Assembly: GCA_943788835.1 (NCBI GenBank)
Contig: CALSRU010000003.1
Coordinates: forward strand, 32,908 to 96,907
Direction: 5' to 3'
DNA length: 64,000 nt
Origin: an uncultured Pseudomonadales bacterium
GTDB lineage: Bacteria > Pseudomonadota > Gammaproteobacteria > Pseudomonadales > UBA7434
Shown: positions 9,565 through 18,140 of the stretch, one piece after another
How the letters are laid out: every line of letters begins with the position of its first letter
Numbering within the stretch: position 1 is the first letter of the stretch
Position numbers and translations under genes: made by a program
Notes under the pieces: model-generated
Database searches by the model: none
The model's input: only the letters and a program-made list of their open reading frames with translations
Told to the model about the DNA's origin: nothing

Positions 9565-9834
9565 ATGGCTCTTAGTCCAACTGAAAAAGCAGCAATTGTT
9601 AATGACTACCAGCGTGAAGAAGGCGATACCGGATCTCCTGAAGTTCAGGTAGCGTTACTTACAGCCAATATAAATAGCCTGCAAGGGCATTTTGGTAGTC
9701 ATAAAAAAGATCACCACTCGCGTCGAGGTTTAATTCGCATGGTAAATCAGCGTCGCAAGCTTCTCGATTATTTGAAAAGTAAAGATACAGCGCGTTATGC
9801 CGAGCTAATTAAGCGTCTTGGTTTGCGTCGCTAG
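9565..9834 (+). CDS. rpsO: 30S ribosomal protein S15
   Basis: S15 is a primary 16S rRNA-binding protein of the small subunit platform and represses its own translation in E. coli. The 89-residue product has the standard length and blocks: [12 protein letters not shown] at the start, [24 protein letters not shown] and LIKRLGLRR at the end. The start was set at ATG 9565, because a GAGG binding site lies 9 nt upstream and the family begins MALS; a longer frame from 9514 adds 17 unrelated residues. It lies between truB and pnp, as is usual. Confidence 0.97.
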   Translation: MALSPTEKAAIVNDYQREEGDTGSPEVQVALLTANINSLQGHFGSHKKDHHSRRGLIRMVNQRRKLLDYLKSKDTARYAELIKRLGLRR

Positions 9835-9882
9835 CATTTTTCTTTGCCAAAGAATATCTGGCATTTGAAATCTTATTCAATG

Positions 9883-9910
9883 CAGCTAGTGCATGGGTGC
9901 TAGCTGTTTT
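9883..9910 (+). promoter_or_regulatory. Hairpin in the rpsO-pnp spacer
   Basis: CAGCTAG at 9883-9889 pairs perfectly with CTAGCTG at 9900-9906, followed by TTTT. In E. coli the pnp leader forms a stem cut by RNase III, which PNPase then uses to repress itself. This hairpin is in the matching place, but it could also be a weak rpsO terminator. Confidence 0.4.
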
Positions 9911-9935
9911 AATGATTTAACTTGGAGGATTTCGT

Positions 9936-12035
9936 ATGAATCCTATTACTAAACAGTTTAAGTTCGGCGATCACACCGTTACATTAGAGACCGGTCGTGT
10001 TGCGCGTCAGGCCAGTGGGGCTGTATTGGTGTCGATGGACGATACCGTTGTGCTATGTACCGTTGTTGGTGTTAAAAAAGCCAAGCCAGGGCAGGATTTT
10101 TTCCCGCTTTCAGTGCACTATCAAGAGCGAACCTATGCAGCGGGTAAAATCCCCGGTGGTTTCTTCAAGCGTGAAGCGCGACCCTCTGAAAAAGAAACCT
10201 TAACCTCGCGTCTTATCGATCGCCCTATTCGACCTTTATTCCCTAACGGATTCAAAAACGAAGTACAGGTAATCTGTACGGTGATGTCAGCTGAAAACCA
10301 TATCGATCCTGATATCCCGGCCATGATTGGTACCTCGGCAGCACTAGCTATTTCAGGGATTCCTTTTAGTGGTCCTATTGGTGGTGCGCGAGTAGGTTAC
10401 TCTGATACTGATGGCTATCTATTGAACCCTACTTACGAGACGCTGGAAACTTCCAAGCTGAATATGGTTGTGGCCGGTACTGACGACGCCGTGTTGATGG
10501 TTGAGTCTGAAGCCGATCAGCTGACCGAAGATCAAATGCTGGGTGCGGTTCTATTTGCTCATCAAGAAATGCAAGTGGTTATTGAAGCGATTAAATCGCT
10601 GGCTACCGATGCCGGTAAGCCCGTATGGGAGTGGGAAGCTGCATCAATTAATCAGGAACTGTATAGTTCACTCAGCACTTCAGTCAGCGCATCATTGGGT
10701 GAGGCTTATCAAATTACAGAAAAATCCCAACGTTACGAAGCAGTTAATGCTCTGCGTGATCGAGCAGTTGACGAGTTTTCTGGTGAAGACATCGATGCTG
10801 ATGAAGTGAAAGAGCTGTTCGGTAAAATAGAAAAAAGTATTGTGCGCCAACGTATTGTTAATCACGAGCCTCGTATTGATGGTCGCGATAACAAAACGGT
10901 TAGGGGCCTCGCAATGCAGGTAGGTGTGTTGCCTAAGGCGCACGGTTCGGCTTTATTTACGCGTGGTGAAACGCAGGCGATGGTTGTGACTACGTTGGGT
11001 GCTATTCGTGATTCGCAAATTATTGATGCCTTACATGGCAGCTATAAAGACAACTTCTTGTTTCACTATAATTTCCCTAGCTACTCAGTAGGCGAGGCTG
11101 GCCGCGTTGGATTTGTTGGTCGTCGTGAAGTGGGTCATGGTCGTTTGGCCAAGCGTGGCGTGCTAGCGATGATGCCAACGGTTGAGGAATTTCCTTACGC
11201 AGTGCGTGTTGTGTCTGAGATCACCGAATCTAACGGTTCTTCGTCGATGGCTTCAGTTTGTGGTAGCAGTATGGCCTTGATGGATGCTGGTGTTCCTATC
11301 AAGTCACCGATTGCGGGTATAGCGATGGGCTTGGTGAAAGAGGGTGATAAGTTTGCTGTTTTAACTGATATTTTGGGTGACGAAGATCATCTTGGTGACA
11401 TGGACTTTAAAGTTGCCGGTACCAATAATGGCATTACCGCTCTACAAATGGACATTAAAATAGAAGGCATTACCGAAGAAATTATGGAAATGGCGTTAAG
11501 TCAGGCATTGGCTGCTCGTTTGCATATTCTGGCCGAGATGAACACGATTATTTCTGAGCCACGTAAAGAGCTTTCTGAAAATGCGCCGAGCATGGACGTG
11601 TTTAAGATTCATCCTGATAAGATTCGCGATGTAATTGGTAAAGGTGGAGCTACTATTCGTTCAATCACCGAAGAGACTGGTGCGTCGGTCGATATTGACG
11701 ATGACGGTACTATTCGCATTTATGGATCGGATAAAGCTTCGTTGCAAGCGGCAGTTGATCGCGTTAATGAAATTACAGCCGAAGCTGAAGTTGGCGCAAT
11801 TTATGAGGGTACCATTGCTCGGATTGTTGATTTTGGCGCTTTTGTTACGATTCTACCCGGAAAAGATGGCTTGTTACATATATCGCAAATTTCAAGTGAG
11901 CGCATAGAGAAAGTAACCGATGTGTTAGAAGAAGGCCAAACGATTAAAGTGAAGGTGCTTGACGTTGATCAGCGTGGTCGCATTAAGCTGAGTATGAAAG
12001 AAGTTGTAGGCGAAGCGGCTACTGAAGCCGAATAA
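9936..12035 (+). CDS. pnp: Polyribonucleotide nucleotidyltransferase (PNPase)
   Basis: PNPase degrades RNA 3' to 5' by phosphorolysis and is part of the degradosome in many gammaproteobacteria. The 699 residues carry two RNase PH-like domains, with the second-core block [20 protein letters not shown] near residue 487, then a KH domain with [11 protein letters not shown] near residue 567 and an S1 domain with [20 protein letters not shown] near residue 633. The ATG start has a GGAGG site 8 nt upstream. It ends the operon, with a strong terminator close behind. Confidence 0.97.
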   Translation: MNPITKQFKFGDHTVTLETGRVARQASGAVLVSMDDTVVLCTVVGVKKAKPGQDFFPLSVHYQERTYAAGKIPGGFFKREARPSEKETLTSRLIDRPIRPLFPNGFKNEVQVICTVMSAENHIDPDIPAMIGTSAALAISGIPFSGPIGGARVGYSDTDGYLLNPTYETLETSKLNMVVAGTDDAVLMVESEADQLTEDQMLGAVLFAHQEMQVVIEAIKSLATDAGKPVWEWEAASINQELYSSLSTSVSASLGEAYQITEKSQRYEAVNALRDRAVDEFSGEDIDADEVKELFGKIEKSIVRQRIVNHEPRIDGRDNKTVRGLAMQVGVLPKAHGSALFTRGETQAMVVTTLGAIRDSQIIDALHGSYKDNFLFHYNFPSYSVGEAGRVGFVGRREVGHGRLAKRGVLAMMPTVEEFPYAVRVVSEITESNGSSSMASVCGSSMALMDAGVPIKSPIAGIAMGLVKEGDKFAVLTDILGDEDHLGDMDFKVAGTNNGITALQMDIKIEGITEEIMEMALSQALAARLHILAEMNTIISEPRKELSENAPSMDVFKIHPDKIRDVIGKGGATIRSITEETGASVDIDDDGTIRIYGSDKASLQAAVDRVNEITAEAEVGAIYEGTIARIVDFGAFVTILPGKDGLLHISQISSERIEKVTDVLEEGQTIKVKVLDVDQRGRIKLSMKEVVGEAATEAE

Positions 12036-12054
12036 GCTCAGCAACGCAGTAAAT

Positions 12055-12083
12055 AAAAAAACCCCGTTATGCGGGGTTTTTTT
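12055..12083 (+). terminator. Intrinsic terminator of the pnp operon
   Basis: CCCCG at 12062-12066 pairs with CGGGG at 12072-12076; the stem is extended by an A-run upstream and a T-run downstream. It lies 26 bp after the pnp stop codon. Confidence 0.9.
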
Positions 12084-12167
12084 ATGCCTGACGGAAAACT
12101 TTAGGCTTAACTTTTATTAAATATCTCACAAAAATAAAACCCTTAGGTAAATCGTTACTGTCTAGAC

Positions 12168-12184
12168 TATCTGTCGGGCAGATA
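12168..12184. promoter_or_regulatory. Inverted repeat upstream of the ParA-like gene
   Basis: TATCTG and CAGATA form a perfect 6-bp inverted repeat around a 5-bp centre, 50 bp before the ATG at 12234. It is a possible operator; no clear promoter boxes could be placed around it. Confidence 0.25.
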
Positions 12185-12233
12185 ACTATTACTATCAGCC
12201 ACTGATTAAAACAGATAATTGGTAGGATACACG

Positions 12234-12986
12234 ATGAAACACGTTGTGGTGCTCAATCCAAAAGGCGGTTGTGGGAAGACCACGATTGCTACCCATTTGG
12301 CAGTTTATGCTTCGACTTTAGGTTTGCGTGTAGCATTGGCCGATCATGACGAGCAGGCTTCGTCGCATGATTGGCTTAAGTCACGTCCGCGGCGCTGCGC
12401 TGAAATTGCCGCTATTGCAGCCTACGAAGGTGCTGCTATTGATGGCGATTTTGAAGTCGTTATTCATGATATGCCGGCTACCGCCATCTTTGATCATGCG
12501 AGCATCGCTGAAGCGAGCAGCAAAATAATTATTCCGATCATGCCGTCCCCTATTGATCTAAAGGCCGCAATGCGGCTTTGGATGAAGCTAAGTAATTCGG
12601 GTTGGCTCGATGACCCCAATATAGAAATAGGTGTTGTTGCCAACCGCATAAAAAATAATTCAAAATATGAACAGACGCTCAATGCATTTATAGAGAAAAT
12701 AGGTTTGCCCCATATTACAACTTTGCGCGATACGCAAAACTATATTCGCTCTCTAGATGCAGGTTTAACCTTGTTTGATATGCCACCCAATAGGGTGGCT
12801 GACGATCTCATTCAATGGCAGCCTTTAATGGAGTGGACGGGCTTTTTTGATATCGAAGATGACGAGCTGCTGGAATTATTCGGTGCGCAGGCGGATGTGC
12901 AGCCGGGCGCTGATCAAATGGTTTCGTACGAAGATATGCAAGCCGAGCAGCTGGCTGAGGAAAGCTTAGGCTTCGAGCAATATTGA
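12234..12986 (+). CDS. Orphan ParA/MinD-like ATPase
   Basis: The 250-residue protein belongs to the ParA/MinD deviant Walker-A ATPases, which form ATP-dependent dimers that position DNA or protein cargo. The P-loop PKGGCGKTT is near residues 9-17, with both signature lysines. The switch block reads DHDEQASSHDW instead of the usual DADPQG, and VVIHDMPA is the Walker-B-like strand. The C-terminal 40 residues are strongly acidic. ATG 12234 is chosen because TAGGA lies just upstream; a TTG at 12219 would add five residues. No ParB, parS-like repeat or flagellar or chemotaxis gene is adjacent, so the cargo is unknown. The exosortase-like gene 325 bp downstream is probably a separate unit. Confidence 0.75.
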   Translation: MKHVVVLNPKGGCGKTTIATHLAVYASTLGLRVALADHDEQASSHDWLKSRPRRCAEIAAIAAYEGAAIDGDFEVVIHDMPATAIFDHASIAEASSKIIIPIMPSPIDLKAAMRLWMKLSNSGWLDDPNIEIGVVANRIKNNSKYEQTLNAFIEKIGLPHITTLRDTQNYIRSLDAGLTLFDMPPNRVADDLIQWQPLMEWTGFFDIEDDELLELFGAQADVQPGADQMVSYEDMQAEQLAEESLGFEQY

Positions 12987-13310
12987 GTGTTTGGCAGTTC
13001 TAGTGAGAGTATCCCATGGGAATCTATCATCACAGTGATCCATCATTGTGTTGATACCTCATCCTGCGCGAGTTTTGTCGTTAAACCTCTCTCGGCCTCC
13101 TAATTTGCTATCAGCTTGATCTAGTTGATGGATATAAAAAATGTTACTCTTTGAAGTCTCGGTGAGGGTGCCGCGCTATCTCTAGGTTGACGGTAGATTT
13201 CTTTAACATCCTTGATGAGCCTCGCGATGACAGGTTTGTTTGTCGCGGCCATGAATAATAGCTGCAAACATTGCTTAGTCAGGCTTACAGCGCTTGGCGA
13301 ATAGGACTAT
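12987..13310. other. Intergenic gap, possible operator
   Basis: This 324-bp stretch has no reading frame worth calling. The only feature I see is the 11-bp palindrome ATCACAGTGAT at 13029-13039, which could be an operator. AGG at 13303-13305 serves the next gene. Confidence 0.3.
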
Positions 13311-13880
13311 ATGTCGCAAGAATCTAATAATTCGCTAGTAAATGCTGTTCTTGAAAACGCGGGTTTCCTGCGTTTTATGCTTTTGGCAGGTTTTTTGTTT
13401 TCCAGTTTTTTTGTGGTGTATAACGGGTACCTGTATGACTCAGACCCTTTTCTGCTTTATTTGGAGCTCTGTGCATCATCTACCTCTGGGTTGCTCAATT
13501 ATGTGCTGGGAATGCATACGGTAGTGGTTGAAGCGTTAAGTGATGTATACACCAAAATACTTGCAGCCGAAGGTAGCGAATCCTATGTCATTGTTGCTCG
13601 TGGCTGTGATGCAAGTATGGTCTTTGCCGTGTTGATTTCAACGGTGGGTGCTTGGCCTGGTAAGTGGTATGTGAAATTGCTGGTTATTATGCTGGGCTTA
13701 CTCGTCATGTTCTTTTTGAATATTCTGCGTATTGCTGGCATGTTGTTGGTAGATCTATATTTACCTGATCAGTTTGATCTGTTTCATGAATGGGTGTTAC
13801 CCATGGTATTAATCTTGGGTGCCCTAACTTATTTCTACGTTTGGATAACACTGTCTGGCACCCACCCCTCGGACGAATAG
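13311..13880 (+). CDS. Small exosortase/archaeosortase-family transpeptidase
   Basis: This 189-residue multi-pass membrane protein has the three residues that define exosortases: Cys99 (VARGCDAS), Arg140 (FLNILRIAG) and His159 (LFHEWVLP). Four or five hydrophobic segments are visible, at about 20-41, 47-66, 102-115, 121-150 and 162-182. Exosortases cut proteins carrying a short C-terminal signal (PEP-CTERM, IPTL-CTERM and others) in the inner membrane. The size and the GCD...AWP block resemble the short XrtH type, but I cannot assign a subtype. No protein in the window carries an obvious sorting tail, so the substrate is elsewhere. The ATG at 13311 has AGG 5 nt upstream. The gene precedes the valine operon by 81 bp without being related to it in function. 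Confidence 0.7.
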   Translation: MSQESNNSLVNAVLENAGFLRFMLLAGFLFSSFFVVYNGYLYDSDPFLLYLELCASSTSGLLNYVLGMHTVVVEALSDVYTKILAAEGSESYVIVARGCDASMVFAVLISTVGAWPGKWYVKLLVIMLGLLVMFFLNILRIAGMLLVDLYLPDQFDLFHEWVLPMVLILGALTYFYVWITLSGTHPSDE

Positions 13881-13961
13881 CGCATAGCAGGCGTAACCAG
13901 TATGGCCGGGTAAAAACCACATTAGGTAAGGTCTTTTTTCTTTGCAGTGTCGAGGCATTTT

Positions 13962-15128
13962 ATGCAATTTAATTTAAATCAAGAGCAGCTTGCTTTTCAA
14001 AAAGCTGCACGTGACTTTTCTGCAGGTGAGTTGGCCCCACATGCTCAAGAATGGGATGAAAAAAAACTTTTCCCGGTAAAAACTATCGCCTCGGCCGGTG
14101 CGTTAGGGTTTTGCAGTATGTACTGTGATGAAAAAGTGGGTGGATTAGGCTTATCGAGACTTGATACCGTCATTATTTTAGAAGAGCTTGCGGCGGGATG
14201 TACCTCGACAGCGGCTTTCATTTCTATCCATAACATGGCCAGCTGGATGATTACCCAATGGGGTAGCGATACGATCGTGAAGCATTGGGGCGCGGCATTG
14301 ATGAGTGGCGAAAAATTAGCTTCGTATTGTTTAACCGAAGCTGATGCCGGCTCAGATGCCGGTAATTTGCGGACTTCGGCTCGGGCTGATGGCGAGTATT
14401 ACGTTTTAAATGGCGCCAAAGCATTTATTAGCGGAGCCGGCGCTACTGATGTGTTAGTGGTGATGGCGCGAACAGGGTCTGCTGACGACGGACCTAAAGG
14501 TATTTCGGCGTTTGTTGTGCCTGCCGATGCGGCCGGTATTAGCTACGGAAAAAATGAAGTAAAGATGGGTTGGAATAGTCAGCCGACCAAAACTATTAGC
14601 TTTGAAGATGTGCGCATTTCCGCGGAGTGTCTGTTGGGGCGTGAAGGCGAAGGTTTTAAAATAGCGATGCAAGGGCTGGACGGTGGCCGCATTAACATAG
14701 CAAGTTGTTCAATTGGCGCGGCTCAGGCTACCCTTAATCATGCTAAGCAATATATGCAGGAGCGCCGTCAATTTGGCCAGTCAATCGCTGATTTTCAGGC
14801 GTTGCAATTCAAGTTGGCCGACATGGTGACCGAGCTAGTTGCTGCCAGACAAATGGTTCGACTTGCGGCTTATAAGCTAGATAATGATGACGCAGACAAA
14901 ACGACCTATTGTGCCATGGCGAAGCGTTTTGCTACTGATATAGGTTTTCGTGTTTGTGATGAGGCTCTGCAGTTGCATGGCGGTTATGGCTATCTTCGCG
15001 AGTACCCTATTGAGCGATTTTTTAGGGATGCGCGTGTGCATCAAATTTTAGAAGGTACTAATGAAATTATGCGTGTCATTACAGCACGACGATTATTGGC
15101 AGAAGGTGGCACCGAGGCAATACGATGA
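13962..15128 (+). CDS. Acyl-CoA dehydrogenase, probably isobutyryl-CoA specific
   Basis: This FAD enzyme oxidises a short branched acyl-CoA to the 2-enoyl-CoA. The 388 residues show the family blocks SYCLTEADAGSDAGN (substrate/FAD site), MQERRQFGQSI, LHGGYGYLREYPIERFFRDARVHQILEGTNEIMR and the catalytic Glu in EGTNEIMR. Isobutyryl-CoA as substrate is inferred from the next three genes, which are later steps of valine degradation. The ATG at 13962 is preferred over a GTG at 13947, because GAGG is 7 nt upstream and the protein then starts MQFNLNQEQ. Its stop overlaps the next start by 4 bp (ATGA), showing tight translational coupling. Confidence 0.85.
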   Translation: MQFNLNQEQLAFQKAARDFSAGELAPHAQEWDEKKLFPVKTIASAGALGFCSMYCDEKVGGLGLSRLDTVIILEELAAGCTSTAAFISIHNMASWMITQWGSDTIVKHWGAALMSGEKLASYCLTEADAGSDAGNLRTSARADGEYYVLNGAKAFISGAGATDVLVVMARTGSADDGPKGISAFVVPADAAGISYGKNEVKMGWNSQPTKTISFEDVRISAECLLGREGEGFKIAMQGLDGGRINIASCSIGAAQATLNHAKQYMQERRQFGQSIADFQALQFKLADMVTELVAARQMVRLAAYKLDNDDADKTTYCAMAKRFATDIGFRVCDEALQLHGGYGYLREYPIERFFRDARVHQILEGTNEIMRVITARRLLAEGGTEAIR

Positions 15129-15901
15129 GTAACGCACTAACACTTAACATACACGGACATACAGCTCTACTGACGTTCACTAACCCACCCGCACATACTT
15201 GGACTCCTGAAAGTTTGAGTGAGTTGGTTTTGATTGTTGAGAAGCTCAATGCCGATAAAAATAATTATGCATTGGTATTGACTGGGCAAGGGGAGAAATT
15301 CTTTTCAGCCGGAGCCGATTTGAATCGCTTTAATCACGACGATAAAGGCCAAGCTTTCGAGTTTGCCGATGCCTTTGGCCAGGCTTTTGAGGCGTTAGCT
15401 AATTACAATGGCGTGGCTATTGCCGCAATTAATGGCTATGCAATGGGTGGCGGTCTAGAGGTGGCATTAGCTTGTGATGTGCGTATTGCAGAGCCTCATG
15501 CGCAATTGGCATTGCCCGAGGCGGGTGTAGGGTTGCTTCCTTGTGGGCTGGGTAGTCAGCAGCTTGCGTGGCTGGTGGGAGAGCAGTGGGCAAAACGGAT
15601 GATACTGCTAGGTGAGCGCCTCAGTGCCCAGCAAGCTATGGCGATTGGTTTGATTTCTGAAATCGTTGATGCCGGCAGTGTAGTTGAGCAGGCGCTATCG
15701 CTAGCGACTAAAGTTGAAAAGCAAAGCCCAACATCGATACGTTATTGCAAAGCGCTGATTATGGCGGCGCGAGAGCAGCCGCTAAATAGCAATTTTTCGA
15801 AGGAGCGTGAGCTGTTCGTTAAACTGTGGGATAGCCAAGATCAAAAAGAGGGGGTTGCTGCTTTTGTCGAAAAGCGCGCGCCGCTGTGGAAGAATGCTTG
15901 A
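15125..15901 (+). CDS. Enoyl-CoA hydratase of the valine pathway
   Basis: The 258-residue crotonase-family protein has the oxyanion-hole block FFSAGADLNRF near residue 61 and both catalytic glutamates (in GGGLEVALACD and in LALPEAGVGLLP). The usual PGAGGTQ after the second Glu reads PCGLGSQ. In context it hydrates methacrylyl-CoA to 3-hydroxyisobutyryl-CoA. It starts inside the stop codon of the acyl-CoA dehydrogenase gene and is followed directly by the hydrolase gene, so all are one operon. Other short enoyl-CoA substrates cannot be excluded. Confidence 0.85.
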   Translation: MSNALTLNIHGHTALLTFTNPPAHTWTPESLSELVLIVEKLNADKNNYALVLTGQGEKFFSAGADLNRFNHDDKGQAFEFADAFGQAFEALANYNGVAIAAINGYAMGGGLEVALACDVRIAEPHAQLALPEAGVGLLPCGLGSQQLAWLVGEQWAKRMILLGERLSAQQAMAIGLISEIVDAGSVVEQALSLATKVEKQSPTSIRYCKALIMAAREQPLNSNFSKERELFVKLWDSQDQKEGVAAFVEKRAPLWKNA

Positions 15902-15903
15902 AT

Positions 15904-17064
15904 ATGGATGCCTCAGAAAAAACTGTTCATGCTGAAAGTGCGGTGGTTGTTTTTAAAGAGCTGCCAGCGGCGCAGCATCGAAAAATAGGCACGGCAGAGC
16001 TGAACGTGCCTGCAACACTCAATTCCCTTACTATTGAAATGGTTGAGCAGTTGTTACAGCAGTTACTTGTATGGCAGAGCGATTCGTCTGTCGTATGCGT
16101 GATGATTAGTGGTTCCGGTGAAAAGGCATTTTGCGCCGGTGGTGACGTGCAAGCATTGCGTAATAGTTCGCTTGCCACACCAGGCGGCCCCTGTGTTGAA
16201 GCCGAAAACTTCTTCGCGCGCGAGTATCGCCTAGATTATCTTATTCATACTTTTGGCAAGCCTGTTGTGGTCTGGGGTGATGGTATCGTAATGGGTGGAG
16301 GCCTAGGCATTTTTGCAGGTGCTAGTCATCGGGTAGTCACTGAAACTAGTCGCTTTGCTATGCCCGAGGTAAGTATCGGTCTTTATCCTGATGTGGGCGG
16401 TAGTTTTTTTCTCAATCAGATGCCGGCTCAGGTAGGTCGATTTTTGGCGCTAACAGGCGCTGCATTTAATGCTGCCGATGCGCTATATGTTGGTATTGCC
16501 GATGTGTTTATACAGCGCAGCCAATTTGATACTGTGCTGGCAAAACTCCAAGGCGGAGCGCCTGCTACGCATGATGCCATGTCAATGCTGTTAACCAGCT
16601 GCAGGGCAGCGACAGTCGATGAAACAACAGCCGATGAAGCAACAGCAACGGTTACGCCCACTGTCGGTAATATTGAGCCGCATATTGATACTATCAATGC
16701 ACTATGTAGTGGCGATAACATTGAAGCAGTCTTTGAGCGGATAGCGACTTTGCAAACCGATGATGCGTGGTTGCTAAAAGCACAAAAGACTCTCCTGCAA
16801 GGTTCACCATTGAGTGTTGTATTAATTGATTTGCAGTTGGCCCGCAGTGTCGGTCAGCCTTTGGCGAAAGTTTTGAATGCCGAGTTACTATTGTCGACCA
16901 ATATCATTCGATACCCCGAGTTTGCCGAAGGTGTGCGCGCCTTGCTGGTGGATAAAGATCGCAAACCAAAATGGCAGTTTTCTAATATAGCGGCTATTCC
17001 TGAAGCGCTTATCGAATCATTTTTTTCGGCGCCGTGGCAAGAAAACCCACTGGCTGATTTGTAG
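15904..17064 (+). CDS. 3-hydroxyisobutyryl-CoA hydrolase
   Basis: This crotonase-fold enzyme hydrolyses 3-hydroxyisobutyryl-CoA to the free acid, the step that removes CoA in valine breakdown. The diagnostic blocks are AFCAGGDVQALR, GIVMGGGLGIFAGASHR and MPEVSIGLYPDVGGSFFL, which separate it from ordinary enoyl-CoA hydratases. Length is 386 residues from ATG 15904 (usual 350-390). A GTG at 15886 would overlap the upstream gene by 16 bp. I chose the ATG because GGAAGA lies 10 nt before it, but both are possible. A low-complexity Thr/Ala-rich stretch lies near residues 235-255. Confidence 0.88.
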   Translation: MDASEKTVHAESAVVVFKELPAAQHRKIGTAELNVPATLNSLTIEMVEQLLQQLLVWQSDSSVVCVMISGSGEKAFCAGGDVQALRNSSLATPGGPCVEAENFFAREYRLDYLIHTFGKPVVVWGDGIVMGGGLGIFAGASHRVVTETSRFAMPEVSIGLYPDVGGSFFLNQMPAQVGRFLALTGAAFNAADALYVGIADVFIQRSQFDTVLAKLQGGAPATHDAMSMLLTSCRAATVDETTADEATATVTPTVGNIEPHIDTINALCSGDNIEAVFERIATLQTDDAWLLKAQKTLLQGSPLSVVLIDLQLARSVGQPLAKVLNAELLLSTNIIRYPEFAEGVRALLVDKDRKPKWQFSNIAAIPEALIESFFSAPWQENPLADL

Positions 17065-17127
17065 CGAGTGGCGACCTAAATGGTTATTGACCAATAGTTT
17101 TAAATGAAAATAGGGCGAGAAACCAAT

Positions 17128-18021
17128 ATGGCAAGCGTGGCTTTTATAGGCTTAGGCAATATGGGTGGCGGTATGGCGGCCAATTTAGTGAAAGCGGGTT
17201 TTGCTGTGACCGCTTTTGATTTGTCTACGGCTGCTTTGAGTGCCGCAGAGGATGCCGGGTGTAAAAGTGCTGCAACTGCCGTACAGGCCATTGAAGGCGT
17301 TGATTTTGTTGTGTCGATGTTACCCAGTGGTCGTATTGTTGAAAGTATTTATATAGAAGGCGACAAACTATTAGATGTAATGTCGACGCATACCGTAGTG
17401 ATCGATTGCTCTACGGTGGCAGCAGAGAATTCTCAACGAGTCGCAGCTGCGGCAACTGCGCGAGGTATTCGTGCGATTGATGCACCCGTATCGGGCGGTG
17501 TAGCTGCGGCAGCAGCAGGTACTTTATCGTTCATGTGTGGCGGTAGCGAAGAGGCGTTTGCGGCTGGGCGACCTGTGCTAGACGCTATGGGCACGAATAT
17601 TTTTAGAGCCGGTGAGGCAGGCGCGGGTCAAACAGCAAAAATTTGTAACAATATGTTGTTGGCAGTGCACATGATTGGTACCTGTGAGGCACTGCAACTT
17701 GGTGTCGACAATGGGCTTGACCCTGCTGTTTTGTCTGAGATTATGGGTAAGAGTTCTGGTGGCAATTGGTCTTTAGAAAAATACAACCCGTATCCTGGAG
17801 TGATGGACGGCGTACCGGCTTCACGCGATTACGAGGGCGGTTTTATAAATCTATTAATGCTCAAGGATTTGGGGCTGGCACTGGACGCGGCTGGGCTGAG
17901 TCAGTCATCTGTGCCTATGGGTTCTTTGGCGCACAGCTTGTATACCATGCATGCTGGCAACGGCAATGCTAAAAAAGATTTTTCGGGTATTTTAGAGTTA
18001 TTCTCAACCGACAAAGAATAG
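17128..18021 (+). CDS. mmsB: 3-hydroxyisobutyrate dehydrogenase
   Basis: MmsB oxidises 3-hydroxyisobutyrate to methylmalonate semialdehyde with NAD+. The 297-residue product shows the N-terminal nucleotide-binding block FIGLGNMGGGMAANLVKAGF, the substrate block DAPVSGGVAAAAAGTLSFM and the catalytic Lys in GQTAKICNNMLL. The ATG at 17128 gives the family-typical start and has AGGGCGAG 9 nt upstream; ATG 17104 would add eight unrelated residues. It is the last gene of the valine operon. Methylmalonate semialdehyde dehydrogenase (mmsA) is not in the window. The stop is followed by a run of heptanucleotide repeats. Confidence 0.93.
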   Translation: MASVAFIGLGNMGGGMAANLVKAGFAVTAFDLSTAALSAAEDAGCKSAATAVQAIEGVDFVVSMLPSGRIVESIYIEGDKLLDVMSTHTVVIDCSTVAAENSQRVAAAATARGIRAIDAPVSGGVAAAAAGTLSFMCGGSEEAFAAGRPVLDAMGTNIFRAGEAGAGQTAKICNNMLLAVHMIGTCEALQLGVDNGLDPAVLSEIMGKSSGGNWSLEKYNPYPGVMDGVPASRDYEGGFINLLMLKDLGLALDAAGLSQSSVPMGSLAHSLYTMHAGNGNAKKDFSGILELFSTDKE

Positions 18022-18022
18022 C

Positions 18023-18071
18023 TTAGTTCTTAGTTCTTAGTTCTTAGTTCTTAGTTCTTAGTTCTTAGTTC
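18023..18071. repeat. Heptanucleotide microsatellite (TTAGTTC)7
   Basis: Seven perfect head-to-tail copies of TTAGTTC begin 2 bp after the mmsB stop codon, in the spacer between convergent mmsB and acs. A partial eighth copy (TTC, then TCAG) shows decay at one end. Such perfect short repeats are prone to length change by slippage. Being outside both reading frames, they can only affect 3' ends or transcription termination. Confidence 0.95.
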
Positions 18072-18140
18072 TCAGCGGCTCCCTTTTCTTTTTTTGCGGT
18101 CGGCACGAAACGACTAATACCTAACGACTCGCTTTGACCT

